Source: Paraburkholderia kururiensis JCM 10599 = LMG 19447
GTDB taxonomy: Bacteria > Pseudomonadota > Gammaproteobacteria > Burkholderiales > Burkholderiaceae
Length of the DNA stretch: 64,000 nucleotides
Direction: 5' to 3'
NCBI RefSeq assembly: GCF_003986935.1
Contig: NZ_RJZE01000015.1
Span: 124,001-188,000, forward strand
Of this stretch, positions 35,314 through 44,570 are shown one piece after another. Under the pieces are notes generated by a model. The model was not told the origin of the DNA and ran no database searches. It saw only the letters and a list, made by a program, of their open reading frames with translations. Each line of letters opens with the position of its first letter. Position 1 is the first letter of the stretch. The translations under genes were made by a program, and so were the position numbers.

Positions 35314-36561
35314 ATGAGCACCGAGTCCCCGTCCCAAGCCGCCCCCGCCTTTCCGATCACCGACGAAGTGCGTCACGCGCTCGCCGTCGCCAAACGTGGC
35401 GCCGATGAACTGCTGATCGAAGAAGAGTTCGTGCAGAAGCTCGCGAAGAGCGCCGCCACGGGCACGCCGCTGCGTATCAAGCTGGGCCTCGACCCGACCG
35501 CACCGGACATCCATATCGGCCACACAGTGGTGCTCAACAAGATGCGCCAGTTGCAGGACCTGGGGCACACCGTGATCTTCCTGATCGGCGATTTCACCTC
35601 GCTGATCGGCGACCCTTCAGGGCGCAACGCGACGCGCCCGCCGCTCACGCGCGAGCAGATCGAGTCCAACGCAAAGACCTATTTCGATCAGGCGGCGCTC
35701 GTGCTCGATCGCGAAAAGACGGAGATCCGCTTCAATAGCGAATGGTGCATGCCGCTTGGCGCCGACGGCATGATCAAGCTCGCCTCGCGCTATACGGTGG
35801 CCCGCATGCTGGAGCGCGAAGACTTCACGAAGCGTTTCCAGGGCGGCGTCCCCATTTCGATCCACGAATTTCTGTACCCGCTCATGCAGGGCTACGACTC
35901 GGTCGCGCTCAACGCCGACCTGGAACTGGGCGGCACGGACCAGAAGTTCAACCTGCTGGTGGGCCGCGAGTTGCAGAAGCAGTACGGCCAGGACCAGCAG
36001 TGCATTCTGACGATGCCGCTGCTCGAGGGTCTGGACGGCGTCGACAAGATGTCGAAGTCGAAGAACAACTACGTGGGCATCAGCGAAAAGCCGAACGACA
36101 TGTTCGGCAAGCTCATGAGCATCTCCGACACGCTGATGTGGCGCTACTTCGAGCTTCTGTCGTTCCGCCCCATGGACGAGATTGCGCGCTTCCGGCGCGA
36201 GGCCGAAGAGGGCCGCAATCCGCGCGACTTCAAGGTGATGCTGGCGCAGGAAGTCGTGGCGCGCTTCCACTCGCAGGGCGATGCCGAGCGCGCGCTCGAA
36301 GACTTCAACCACCGCGCGAAGGGCGGCGTGCCGGACGACATTCCGGCCGTGACGCTGCCGGGCGCGCCGCTCGCCGTTGGCCAGTTGCTCAAGCAGGCGG
36401 GCCTCGTGCCGTCGACCAGCGAAGCGCTGCGCAATATCGAGCAGGGCGGCGTGAAGATCGATGGCGCCACGGTCTCTGACAAGGGACTGAAGGTAGACGC
36501 GGGCGAGTACGTGGTGCAGGTCGGCAAGCGCCGCTTCGCGCGCGTGACGCTCACCGCATGA
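35314..36561 (+). CDS. tyrS: Tyrosine--tRNA ligase
   Basis: Class I synthetase charging tRNA-Tyr. The 415-residue protein has HIGH at residues 67-70 (PDIHIGHTVVLNKM), KMSKS near residues 245-249 (DKMSKSKNNYVGIS) and a C-terminal S4-like RNA-binding domain (TSEALRNIEQGGVKIDG). I prefer the start MSTESPSQAA by comparison with related proteins; an ATG nine codons earlier at 35287 is possible. The stop overlaps the start of dtd (ATGA). Confidence 0.96.
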   Translation: MSTESPSQAAPAFPITDEVRHALAVAKRGADELLIEEEFVQKLAKSAATGTPLRIKLGLDPTAPDIHIGHTVVLNKMRQLQDLGHTVIFLIGDFTSLIGDPSGRNATRPPLTREQIESNAKTYFDQAALVLDREKTEIRFNSEWCMPLGADGMIKLASRYTVARMLEREDFTKRFQGGVPISIHEFLYPLMQGYDSVALNADLELGGTDQKFNLLVGRELQKQYGQDQQCILTMPLLEGLDGVDKMSKSKNNYVGISEKPNDMFGKLMSISDTLMWRYFELLSFRPMDEIARFRREAEEGRNPRDFKVMLAQEVVARFHSQGDAERALEDFNHRAKGGVPDDIPAVTLPGAPLAVGQLLKQAGLVPSTSEALRNIEQGGVKIDGATVSDKGLKVDAGEYVVQVGKRRFARVTLTA

Positions 36562-37028
36562 TTGCGCTGATCCAGCGCGTGCGGCGCGCCGATGTGCGCG
36601 TCGCTGGCCCCGAAGGCGAGCGCGTCACCGGCGCCATTGGAGCCGGGCTGCTCGCGCTCGTGTGCGCGGAACGCGGGGACACGGAAGCCATGGCCGACCG
36701 GCTGCTCGCCAAGGTGCTCGGCTATCGCGTGTTCGGCGATGCTGCGGGGAAGATGAACCTCTCCGTGCAGAACATCGACGGCGCGGGGCAAGCGGGTGGT
36801 CTGCTGCTTGTCTCGCAGTTCACGCTCGCCGCCGATACCAACAGTGGCCTGCGTCCCAGCTTTACGCCGGCGGCTCCGCCCGAAGAGGGGCGTCGGCTGT
36901 TCGACTACTTCGTTGCGGCGGCGCGAGCAAAGCATCCCATCGTGGAGACCGGCGAGTTCGGCGCCGAGATGCAGGTTTCGCTCGTCAACGACGGCCCCGT
37001 CACGTTCTGGCTGCAAGTGCGTAACTGA
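36558..37028 (+). CDS. dtd: D-aminoacyl-tRNA deacylase
   Basis: Removes D-amino acids (notably D-Tyr) and mischarged glycine from tRNAs, a proofreading role that fits its overlap with tyrS. The 156-residue protein has the active-site motif SQFTLAADTNSGLRPSF and the cross-subunit Gly-Pro motif in DGPVTFWLQV. Length is standard, and start and stop are unambiguous because of the 4-bp overlap. Confidence 0.97.
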   Translation: MIALIQRVRRADVRVAGPEGERVTGAIGAGLLALVCAERGDTEAMADRLLAKVLGYRVFGDAAGKMNLSVQNIDGAGQAGGLLLVSQFTLAADTNSGLRPSFTPAAPPEEGRRLFDYFVAAARAKHPIVETGEFGAEMQVSLVNDGPVTFWLQVRN

Positions 37029-37036
37029 CCTCGGCC

Positions 37037-37075
37037 GAACTTGCCGACTGAACTTGCCGGCCGAGGTTGCCCGCG
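37037..37075. repeat. Tandem repeat, three 13-bp units
   Basis: GAACTTGCCGACT, GAACTTGCCGGCC and the more divergent GAGGTTGCCCGCG begin 8 bp after the dtd stop codon. Confidence 0.65.
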
Positions 37076-37186
37076 GTTGTGCGGCAGAGCGCCCGTGTCG
37101 CGCGGCCATCGTGGACGCGGCGCGGCTTTTGCGACAATGTCCGCTTTCCGGGACCGCCGCCTGCGGGCGGTGCCACCATCCTCTCC

Positions 37187-37846
37187 ATGTCCACTCAGAT
37201 TCTCTTCATCCGCCACGGCGAAACCGAATGGAACCGCATCAAGCGGATCCAGGGGCACATCGACATTCCGCTCGCCGCAAGCGGCGAAGAACAGGCACGG
37301 CGACTCGCGGCACGTCTTTCGCGTGAAGCGGCGGACGGTGCGAAGCTCGACGCCATCTGGTCGAGCGACCTGCAGCGCGCACAGCAGACGGCCGGGCCCA
37401 CTGCCGAAGCGCTCGGCCTTTCGATCCAGCTTTCCGAAGGGCTGCGCGAACGTTCCTACGGCGCGTTCCAGGGGCACGACAGCGACGAGATTGCCGAGCG
37501 CTTTCCCGACGAATACGTGCAGTGGCAAACCCGCGATCCTGGCTTCGTTCCACCTGACGGCGAGTCGCAGCGGGCGTTCTACCACCGGGTGTTGCACGCG
37601 CTCGAGCCGATCGTCGCCGCACACCCCTTCGGGCGCATTGCGTGCGTGACGCACGGCGGCGTGCTGGACTGCATCTATCGCTTCGCACGAGGGTTGCCGC
37701 TGCAGGCGCCGCGCGAGTGGCCGCTGCTCAACGCGAGCGTCAACGTGGTGGATTTCGAGGCAGGGGCGGCGCGCATCGTTTCTTGGGCCGATGCCTCTCA
37801 CCTTGGCGGGCAGAGCGCCGACGACAACCTGAAGAAAGCGCGCTGA
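37187..37846 (+). CDS. Histidine phosphatase (phosphoglycerate mutase family)
   Basis: A 219-residue branch-1 histidine phosphatase. The catalytic motif RHGETEWN lies at residues 8-15, with the phosphohistidine His9; SSDLQRAQQTA supplies the second arginine region, ERSYGAFQGHDSDEI the acid residue, and CVTHGGVLDCIY the second histidine. It resembles GpmB/CobC-type phosphatases; the substrate cannot be told. Chosen start MSTQILFIRHGE fits the fold; a longer frame runs back across repeats and is not family-like. Confidence 0.88.
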   Translation: MSTQILFIRHGETEWNRIKRIQGHIDIPLAASGEEQARRLAARLSREAADGAKLDAIWSSDLQRAQQTAGPTAEALGLSIQLSEGLRERSYGAFQGHDSDEIAERFPDEYVQWQTRDPGFVPPDGESQRAFYHRVLHALEPIVAAHPFGRIACVTHGGVLDCIYRFARGLPLQAPREWPLLNASVNVVDFEAGAARIVSWADASHLGGQSADDNLKKAR

Positions 37847-37886
37847 TCGGTGAGCCTAAGCCTGAGCTTTACCGCCCAGGCCGCCT

Positions 37887-38846
37887 TCAATCGTCGTGAT
37901 GCATGCCCGCGGCGACGTGCCGCCTTGCGCGTTTCGACACGCCGTTCGTCAACGCCCATCTCATTACCGGCGCGACCGCGCGCATACCCGGCCGCACCAT
38001 TAACCGGCGCATGCCTGAAAACGTATCGAAGCCGAGCATCCGCTGAGCCCAATCCGGCAGCAGATCCACGCCCGCGTTGAGCATGAGCAGCCCGGCAGGG
38101 CGCACGGCGGGATTGGGCGGCAGCGCATGCATGAGAATGCGCACGACTTCGCGCGCGCGGTCGCTCACTTCGAGTTCGGGTTGCATCGCGAGCAGCCAGG
38201 CCTCGACGGCCGCCCGCGAGCGCGGGATGTTCGTTGCGCCCAGCATTTCGGCGATGCGCGCGGTTTCGTCAAAGTACTGGTCCTGGGCGGCTAGCGACAG
38301 GCCCGGATTCACATAGCGCAAGTGGGCGGCGAGAAAACTCGACACTTCGGCCACATGGACCCACGTCAGCAGCGTGGGGTCGCTCGCGCGGTACGGACGC
38401 CCGTCCGGCGCCGTACCCGTCACGCCCAGATGGATCTGCTTCACGCGTTCGATCAGCGCGAGCGCGTCGCGCCGGCTGCCATAGGTGGTGCCGGCAATGA
38501 AGGTCGCCGTGCGCCGTAGGCGGCCGAGGATGTCGGTGCGAAACGCCGAGTGGTCCCAGACGCCCGCAAGCGCGAGTGGATGCAGCGTTTGCAGCATCAA
38601 GGCGCTGATGCCGCCCGCCATCATCGACGTGAAGTCGGCGTGAACCTTCCAGCACACCGCATCGGGACCGAACAGGCCGGGGTCGCCCGGTGGCGATGAG
38701 TAGTCGAGCCTGGGGCCGCCGCCGCTCGTGAGATGGGTCACTGCGTCGGCGAGCTTCGAGCGCACGCGCTGGGCCAGTTGTGCGGTGAGTCCGCTGCGTT
38801 CCCTCGTGCCCGGCGTGCTGCTGCGGTGGCTGGCGTCGTCGGACAT
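37887..38846 (-). CDS. MpaB/DUF2236 family oxygenase-like protein
   Basis: A 319-residue soluble protein of the DUF2236/MpaB family, whose best known members are latex-clearing-protein relatives and the mycophenolic acid oxygenase, with heme bound by a conserved histidine. Family features: MMAGGISALMLQTLHPLALA followed by GVWDHSAFRTDILGRLRRT with candidate histidines, YGSRRDALALIERVKQIH and LLTWVHVAEVSSFLAAHLRY. I infer oxidoreductase activity only from the family. It stands between convergent gpm-like and upstream ruvB without an obvious partner. Confidence 0.78.
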   Translation of the reverse strand: MSDDASHRSSTPGTRERSGLTAQLAQRVRSKLADAVTHLTSGGGPRLDYSSPPGDPGLFGPDAVCWKVHADFTSMMAGGISALMLQTLHPLALAGVWDHSAFRTDILGRLRRTATFIAGTTYGSRRDALALIERVKQIHLGVTGTAPDGRPYRASDPTLLTWVHVAEVSSFLAAHLRYVNPGLSLAAQDQYFDETARIAEMLGATNIPRSRAAVEAWLLAMQPELEVSDRAREVVRILMHALPPNPAVRPAGLLMLNAGVDLLPDWAQRMLGFDTFSGMRRLMVRPGMRAVAPVMRWALTNGVSKRARRHVAAGMHHDD

Positions 38847-38882
38847 GGCGTGCTCGGTTGCGGCTTACTGTCTTGCGCGGCG

Positions 38883-39947
38883 TCAGGGCGCGTCGGCGTC
38901 CCAAAGGCCGCGCACGGGGTTCGACGCTTCAGGCGCCGAGAGCCCGAAATGCCGATAGGTGAGGAGCGTAGCGACACGTCCGCGCGGCGTGCGCTGCAGA
39001 TAACCCTGCTGGATCAGGTACGGCTCCAGTACGTCTTCAATCGTGTCCCGCTCTTCGCCGATGGCTGCGGCGAGGTTGTCGACGCCCACCGGACCGCCGT
39101 CGAACTTGTGCAGGATGGCTTCCAGCAACTTGCGGTCCATCAGGTCGAAGCCGACGGGATCGACGTCCAGCATGGCGAGCGCTGCATCCGCCACCTTGGC
39201 CGTGATATTGCCGTCCGCTTTCACTTCGGCGAAGTCGCGCACGCGGCGCAGCAGTCGATTGGCGATACGAGGCGTGCCGCGCGAGCGCTTGGCGATTTCG
39301 AGCGCGCCGTCCGGATGGATCTGCGCGCCGAGCAGCGAAGCGGAGCGCCGCACGATGCGGGACAACTCTTCCGCGTTGTAGAACTCAAGCCGCGCGACGA
39401 TGCCGAAGCGATCACGCAGCGGGTTGGTCAGCATGCCGGCCCGCGTGGTGGCGCCCACCAGCGTGAACGGCTGCAGGTCCAGCTTTACGCTGCGCGCGGC
39501 CGGCCCTTCGCCGATCATGATGTCGATCTGGTAGTCCTCGAGCGCCGGATACAGGATTTCCTCGACGACCGGCGAAAGCCGGTGAATTTCGTCGATGAAC
39601 AGGACGTCGTTGGCTTCGAGATTCGTGAGCAGCGCCGCGAGGTCGCCGGCGCGCTCTAGCACCGGGCCCGACGTCTGCCGCAGATTGACCCCCATTTCGC
39701 GCGCGATGATGTGCGCAAGCGTGGTCTTGCCGAGGCCTGGCGGCCCGAACAGCAACACGTGATCGAGCGGTTCCGAGCGGCGCTTCGCTGCCTCGATGAA
39801 GATTTCCAGCTGGCCGCGTACCTTTTCCTGGCCGACGTATTCCTCGAGCTGGCGCGGACGCAGCGCGCGCTCGAACGCTTCCTCGTTCGGAGAGACGGGC
39901 GTGGCCGCGATGATGCGTTCGGCGGCGAGTTTGTCGGTTTCGATCAT
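38883..39947 (-). CDS. ruvB: Holliday junction DNA helicase RuvB
   Basis: AAA+ motor that, with RuvA, drives branch migration of Holliday junctions. The 354-residue protein has Walker A GPPGLGKT at residues 68-75, Walker B FIDEIHRLS, the arginine-finger region GATTRAGMLTNPLRDRFG and a C-terminal winged helix (EPYLIQQGYLQRTPRGRVAT). I chose the start MIETDKLAAERI over an upstream in-frame ATG. ruvA lies 152 bp upstream on the same strand and ruvC beyond it. Confidence 0.98.
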   Translation of the reverse strand: MIETDKLAAERIIAATPVSPNEEAFERALRPRQLEEYVGQEKVRGQLEIFIEAAKRRSEPLDHVLLFGPPGLGKTTLAHIIAREMGVNLRQTSGPVLERAGDLAALLTNLEANDVLFIDEIHRLSPVVEEILYPALEDYQIDIMIGEGPAARSVKLDLQPFTLVGATTRAGMLTNPLRDRFGIVARLEFYNAEELSRIVRRSASLLGAQIHPDGALEIAKRSRGTPRIANRLLRRVRDFAEVKADGNITAKVADAALAMLDVDPVGFDLMDRKLLEAILHKFDGGPVGVDNLAAAIGEERDTIEDVLEPYLIQQGYLQRTPRGRVATLLTYRHFGLSAPEASNPVRGLWDADAP

Positions 39948-40099
39948 GGACGCATTGTACCGCGCGGTGCCGGCCGGCAAAGCTGGCCGAACGGCCAGGT
40001 GGCGGGGGCACGTGCGGCATGCGAAGCTTGTCCCGTCATGCGCTGCGGCACTGGCGCCCCAGTACTCAAGGTCGCCGAAGGCCGTCCGTCGGGCATCTC

Positions 40100-40681
40100 T
40101 TACGCCTTGGACAGCGCCTTCAGCGCGAGCTTGATGCCCTCGGAAACCCCGGTGCCGGCCGGCACGTTCTTGATGGCGGCCAGCGCCTCTTTTTCGGAGT
40201 AACCCAATGCGAGCAATGCATTCAGGATGTCAGAGGCGTGATCCGATGCGGACACGGTGGCAGCCGCTGCGCCCAGGTCGGCCCCCAGCTTGCCCTTCAG
40301 TTCGAGCAGCAGCCGTTCGGCTGTCTTCTTGCCGATGCCCGGCACCCGCGTGAGGCGCGCCGCATCCTGCAGCGTGACGGCCTGGGAGAGCTCCTGCACG
40401 CTCATGCCCGAGAGCACGGCAAGCGCCATACGCGCGCCAATGCCCGTGATCTTGAGCAGTTCGCGGAATGTCGCACGTTCCTGCGCTGTCCCGAAACCGT
40501 ACAGCAGGTGGGCGTCCTCGCGCACGACCATGTGCGTGAGCAGCACGACTTTCTCGCCGGTGGAAGGCAGGTTGTAGAACGTGCTCATCGGCACGTCGAT
40601 TTCGTAGCCTACGCCGTTGCAGTCGACGAGCAGATGAGGCGGATTTTTTTCCAGCAGGACACCGGCAATGCGACCGATCAT
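40100..40681 (-). CDS. ruvA: Holliday junction branch migration protein RuvA
   Basis: Tetrameric junction-binding subunit that recruits RuvB. The 193-residue protein has the OB-fold start MIGRIAGVLLEKNPPHLLVD, two helix-hairpin-helix motifs (LLKITGIGARMALAVLSGMS, then LTRVPGIGKKTAERLLLELK) and the C-terminal RuvB-binding domain (LNALLALGYSEKEALAAI). Length is normal for betaproteobacteria. It lies downstream of ruvC by 124 bp. Confidence 0.98.
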   Translation of the reverse strand: MIGRIAGVLLEKNPPHLLVDCNGVGYEIDVPMSTFYNLPSTGEKVVLLTHMVVREDAHLLYGFGTAQERATFRELLKITGIGARMALAVLSGMSVQELSQAVTLQDAARLTRVPGIGKKTAERLLLELKGKLGADLGAAAATVSASDHASDILNALLALGYSEKEALAAIKNVPAGTGVSEGIKLALKALSKA

Positions 40682-40805
40682 GGCGGATTCAATGAGAACG
40701 GAAAGCGCGAGTGTAGCTCAGCGACATAGGTCTGCGGCACGCAGCGGCGTAGCTGAAAAGCGGGACCTTGCGGTGAACGGCGCTGGCTTGCCGGCGACAC
40801 CGCCT

Positions 40806-41348
40806 TCAGCCCACCAGTCGTCCGCGCCGCACGCGCAGGCCCTTTTTCGCGAGGGATGGTGCAATGCCGCCCAGGGTCGCAAGCGTGTCGCCGCCGTGCG
40901 CGTGGCAGATGGCCATGCCGAGCGCGTCGGCGGCGTCAGTGCCCGGCACGCCGGCGAGGCTCAGCAGGCGCACCACCATCTGCTGCATCTGTTCTTTGGT
41001 CGCGCGGCCGTAGCCCACCACCGCCTGCTTGAGCTGCAGCGCGGTGTACTCGGCAACCGGCACGCCGCCTGCCACGAGTCCGCAAATCGCGGCGCCGCGC
41101 GCCTGACCGAGCAACAGCGTGGATTGCGGGTTGACGTTGACGAAGACTTTCTCGATAGCCGCCTGATCCGGCGCGTGCTGGCGAATGAGGGTGGAGATGC
41201 CGTCGAAGATGGTGCCGAGCCGGGTCGGCAAGTCGGCATCGGCGGTGCGGATTACGCCGCTCGCGACGTAGGTGAGCTGGTGGCCGGTCTGGTCGATTAC
41301 GCCGAAACCGGTTACGCGCAAGCCGGGGTCGATGCCGAGAATTCTCAT
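40806..41348 (-). CDS. ruvC: Crossover junction endodeoxyribonuclease RuvC
   Basis: Resolvase that nicks Holliday junctions symmetrically. The 180-residue protein starts MRILGIDPGLRVTGFGVI with catalytic Asp7, then AAIEKVFVNVNPQSTLLLGQ with the second acid, and DAADALGMAICHAHG with the C-terminal acids. A longer frame upstream is unlike the family. It is transcribed in the order ruvC-ruvA-ruvB, downstream of purH and its terminator. Confidence 0.98.
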   Translation of the reverse strand: MRILGIDPGLRVTGFGVIDQTGHQLTYVASGVIRTADADLPTRLGTIFDGISTLIRQHAPDQAAIEKVFVNVNPQSTLLLGQARGAAICGLVAGGVPVAEYTALQLKQAVVGYGRATKEQMQQMVVRLLSLAGVPGTDAADALGMAICHAHGGDTLATLGGIAPSLAKKGLRVRRGRLVG

Positions 41349-41404
41349 GAAATGCACTGCTGACGGAATGCCTGCGATGGTACAACGAATGCCCGCCGCG
41401 CCCG

Positions 41405-41448
41405 CACAAAAAAACACCCCGCAGAGGCAAGCCGCCTGCGGGGTGTTT
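41405..41448 (-). terminator. Intrinsic terminator after purH
   Basis: On the minus strand AAACACCCCGCAG and CTGCGGGGTGTTT form a 13-bp stem followed by a long T-run, separating purH from ruvC. Confidence 0.9.
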
Positions 41449-41472
41449 CGCGGCCTGGAAGGCCGGTGCGAC

Positions 41473-43038
41473 TCAGTGCCGGAAGTGGCGTACGCCGGTC
41501 AACACCATCGCGATGTTGTGCTCGTCAGCGGCGGCGACCACCTCGTCGTCACGCACCGAGCCACCGGGCTGAATCACGCAGGTCGCGCCCGCCGCCACCA
41601 CCACGTCGAGGCCGTCGCGGAACGGGAAGAACGCGTCCGACGCCACTGCCGAGCCGCCCAACGTGAGGCCCGCATTCTGCGCCTTGATGCTCGCGATACG
41701 GGCCGAATCCACGCGGCTCATCTGACCCGCGCCTACGCCGAGCGTCATGCCGTTGGCGCAGAACACAATGGCGTTCGACTTCACGAACTTGGCCACGCGC
41801 CATGCGAAGAGCAGGTCGTCCATTTCCTTCGGCGTGGGGTGGCGCTTCGTCACCACGCGCAATTCGCGCGGCTGCACGTTCTTCGAATCGAGCGATTGCA
41901 CGAGCAGGCCACCGCCCACGCGCTTCAGATCAAACGCGTTGAAGCCGGCGCCCAGCGGAATTTCCAGCAAACGCACGTTCTGCTTGGCTTCGAACACTCG
42001 TCGTGCGGCGGCGCTGAACGCCGGCGCGATCAGCACTTCGACGAATTGCTTCGCCACGGCCTGGGCCGCGGTCTCGTCCACTTCGCGGTTGAACGCGATG
42101 ATGCCGCCGAAGGCCGAGGTCGGATCGGTCTGGAACGCCTTCGAGTAGGCCTCGTGCGGATCGCTACCCACCGCGACGCCACAGGGATTGGCGTGCTTGA
42201 TGATTACGCAGGCCGGCGCGTCGAAGGTCTTCACGCATTCCCAGGCGGCGTCCGAATCGGCGATGTTGTTGTACGACAGTTCCTTGCCCTGCAACTGGCG
42301 GTAGTTCGCAAGCGCGCCTTCGGGTACCGCCAGGTCGCGATAGAACGCCGCGCTCTGATGCGGGTTTTCGCCGTAGCGCAGGTCCTGCACCTTGTCGAAC
42401 GCGAGGTTCAGCGTGGCCGGATACGTGTTGCGCGACGTGTGCGAAAGCGAATCGGTGAGGCTCGTCAGATAGTTCGTGATCGCGCCGTCGTATTGAGCCG
42501 TGTGCGCGAATACCTTCGTCGCGAGGCGGAAGTTCGTCTTGTAGCTCACGCTGTTGCCGTTGGCGCGCATTTCGTCCAGCACGGCCGCATAGTCGGACGG
42601 ATCGACCACCACCGTTACGTCGCGATGGTTCTTCGCCGCCGAACGCAGCATGGTCGGGCCGCCGATATCGATGTTCTCGATGGCTTCCTCCAGCGTGCAC
42701 TCGTCCTTCGCAACGGTCTGCACGAACGGATACAGGTTCACGACGAGCAGGTCGATGGTCGGAATCTCGTGCTGTTCCAGCGCCGCCATGTGCTCCGGCA
42801 GATCGCGGCGCGCGAGGATGCCGCCGTGCACCTTCGGGTGCAGCGTCTTCACGCGCCCGTCGAGCATTTCCGGAAAGCCCGTGTAGTCGGCCACTTCGGT
42901 AACGGGAAGACCGGCGTCCGCGAGCAGTTTCGCGGTGCCGCCGGTCGACAGGATCTTGACGCCGAGGCCCGACAGCGACTTGGCGAAGTCGACGATGCCT
43001 GACTTGTCGGAAACGGAGATGAGCGCTTGCTTGATCAT
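41473..43038 (-). CDS. purH: Bifunctional AICAR formyltransferase/IMP cyclohydrolase
   Basis: Last two steps of IMP synthesis. The 521-residue protein has an N-terminal MGS-like cyclohydrolase domain (MIKQALISVSDKSGIVDFAK, LSTGGTAKLLADAGLPVTEV, GGILARRDLPEH) and a C-terminal formyltransferase domain with the catalytic Lys-His in VIIKHANPCGVAVG and the end DEVVAAADEHNIAMVLTGVR. Full length and intact. fis lies 43 bp upstream on the same strand, a typical dusB-fis-purH grouping in betaproteobacteria. Confidence 0.97.
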   Translation of the reverse strand: MIKQALISVSDKSGIVDFAKSLSGLGVKILSTGGTAKLLADAGLPVTEVADYTGFPEMLDGRVKTLHPKVHGGILARRDLPEHMAALEQHEIPTIDLLVVNLYPFVQTVAKDECTLEEAIENIDIGGPTMLRSAAKNHRDVTVVVDPSDYAAVLDEMRANGNSVSYKTNFRLATKVFAHTAQYDGAITNYLTSLTDSLSHTSRNTYPATLNLAFDKVQDLRYGENPHQSAAFYRDLAVPEGALANYRQLQGKELSYNNIADSDAAWECVKTFDAPACVIIKHANPCGVAVGSDPHEAYSKAFQTDPTSAFGGIIAFNREVDETAAQAVAKQFVEVLIAPAFSAAARRVFEAKQNVRLLEIPLGAGFNAFDLKRVGGGLLVQSLDSKNVQPRELRVVTKRHPTPKEMDDLLFAWRVAKFVKSNAIVFCANGMTLGVGAGQMSRVDSARIASIKAQNAGLTLGGSAVASDAFFPFRDGLDVVVAAGATCVIQPGGSVRDDEVVAAADEHNIAMVLTGVRHFRH

Positions 43039-43081
43039 GATGGGAACGGGAAGCCGGAGGACGAGGGCGCGGCGCGCGGCG

Positions 43082-43315
43082 CTACAGCAGGCCGTGCTGC
43101 TGAAGCTTCTTGCGCAGCGTGTTGCGGTTGATGCCGAGATACTCGGCGGCCAGCGACTGATTGCCGCCGGCCTGCTCGAGCACCACCTCGAGCATGGGTT
43201 TTTCGACGCACGAAATGACCATGTCGTAGACGTCGTGCGGGTTGGCGCCGTCGAGGTCCTGGAAATACATCCCCAGGCTCTCGCGGACGCAGTGGTCTAT
43301 GTTGTGCTTGCTCAT
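43082..43315 (-). CDS. fis: DNA-binding protein Fis
   Basis: Small nucleoid-associated protein and global regulator. The 77-residue product starts MSKHNIDHCVRESLGMYFQD and ends with the helix-turn-helix GNQSLAAEYLGINRNTLRKK followed by LQQHGLL, closely matching Fis. It is shorter at the N-terminus than enteric Fis (98), as is usual in betaproteobacteria. The ATG overlaps the dusB stop by 4 bp, the classic dusB-fis arrangement. Confidence 0.96.
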   Translation of the reverse strand: MSKHNIDHCVRESLGMYFQDLDGANPHDVYDMVISCVEKPMLEVVLEQAGGNQSLAAEYLGINRNTLRKKLQQHGLL

Positions 43316-44373
43316 GCTGCCAGTCGATCGTTTGTTTCGGGCTCGTCGCCGGCGCCTTCTTCGTCCACGTATTCGAGGCGCTCGGAAAACGCCTTCTGTG
43401 CGTCGAAGAATTCGTTGACGGCGGCGAGCTGCTCGCGCGTGGTGTCCAGCGTGTTCATGCGGTGCCGGAACGCCTGGGCGCCACGAAGGCCGCGAGTGTA
43501 CCAGCCGATGTGCTTGCGCGCAGTACGTACCCCGGTGAATTCGCCGTAGAACGCGTAGTGGTCTTCGAGATGGCCGTTCATGATGCGCTGGATCTCTTCG
43601 ACACGCGGCGGCGGCAGCAACTCGCCGGTTGCGAGGAAATGGGCGATCTCGCGAAAGAGCCACGGGCGGCCCTGCGCGGCGCGGCCGATCATGATGGCGT
43701 CCGCGCCGGTGGCGGCCAGCACCTCGCGCGCCTTGCGCGGCGACGTGATGTCACCGTTCGCCACCACGGGAATGCGCGCGGCGGCTTTCACCGCGGCGAT
43801 GGTGTCGTATTCGGCCTCGCCGTGATAGAGATCGGCGCGCGTGCGGCCATGCACGGTGAGCATCGAGATGCCCGCCTCTTCGGCAATGCGCGCAATAGTG
43901 AGCGCATTGCGGTTCTCGCGGTTCCAGCCGGTGCGAATCTTGAGCGTGACGGGCACGGCGTCGGGCCCCACGCCGACGGCATTCACCACCGCCGACACAA
44001 TGCGCGCGACGAGCGCCTCGTTCTGCAGCAGCGCAGAGCCGGCCGCGACATTGCAGACCTTCTTGGCCGGGCAGCCCATGTTGATGTCGATGATCTGCGC
44101 GCCGTTGGCCACGTTGTAGCGCGCGGCCTCGGCCATCATGTCGGGATCGGCGCCCGCGATCTGTACCGCGATCGGTTCGACTTCGCCCGCGTGGTTCGCC
44201 CGCCGCATGGTCTTCTCGCTTTTCCACAACTGGGCGTTGGAGGCGACCATCTCGGAAACCGCGTAGCCCGCGCCGAGGTGCTTGCACAACTGGCGGAACG
44301 GCCGGTCCGTGACGCCCGCCATCGGGGCGACGAACAGGTTGTTGCGCAGCGTGTGGCGGCCAAGCGTGAGCAT
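43312..44373 (-). CDS. dusB: tRNA-dihydrouridine synthase B
   Basis: FMN enzyme reducing specific uridines in tRNA to dihydrouridine. The 353-residue TIM-barrel protein has the FMN-binding APMAGVTDRPFRQLC, catalytic Cys101 in IIDINMGCPAKKVCN, the phosphate-binding VVANGDITSPRKAREVL and GADAIMIGRAAQGRPWLF. The stop overlaps fis. A putative promoter region of about 200 bp separates it from ubiH. Confidence 0.97.
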   Translation of the reverse strand: MLTLGRHTLRNNLFVAPMAGVTDRPFRQLCKHLGAGYAVSEMVASNAQLWKSEKTMRRANHAGEVEPIAVQIAGADPDMMAEAARYNVANGAQIIDINMGCPAKKVCNVAAGSALLQNEALVARIVSAVVNAVGVGPDAVPVTLKIRTGWNRENRNALTIARIAEEAGISMLTVHGRTRADLYHGEAEYDTIAAVKAAARIPVVANGDITSPRKAREVLAATGADAIMIGRAAQGRPWLFREIAHFLATGELLPPPRVEEIQRIMNGHLEDHYAFYGEFTGVRTARKHIGWYTRGLRGAQAFRHRMNTLDTTREQLAAVNEFFDAQKAFSERLEYVDEEGAGDEPETNDRLAA

Positions 44374-44570
44374 GTCGAAGGGCAGGAACGGGCGCGCGTG
44401 CCGCGTTGCGGCATACGCATGGTGCGAAGGGGAAAACGCATATTTTAGCGTAACCGCTCCTGCGGACGGCTCGCTCGCCGTATGACCCCGGGTCTGACGC
44501 CGGGGCTGGCCTGCTAAATCTTCGATGAAAATCGCCTGCGGCCTGGACTGCCCGCGCGTTCGCGCAGCTA

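Noticed and set aside
44486..44505. Terminator between ubiH and dusB
   Set aside because: CCCCGG/CCGGGG can pair but there is no T-run on the minus strand, so only a GC hairpin can be claimed.
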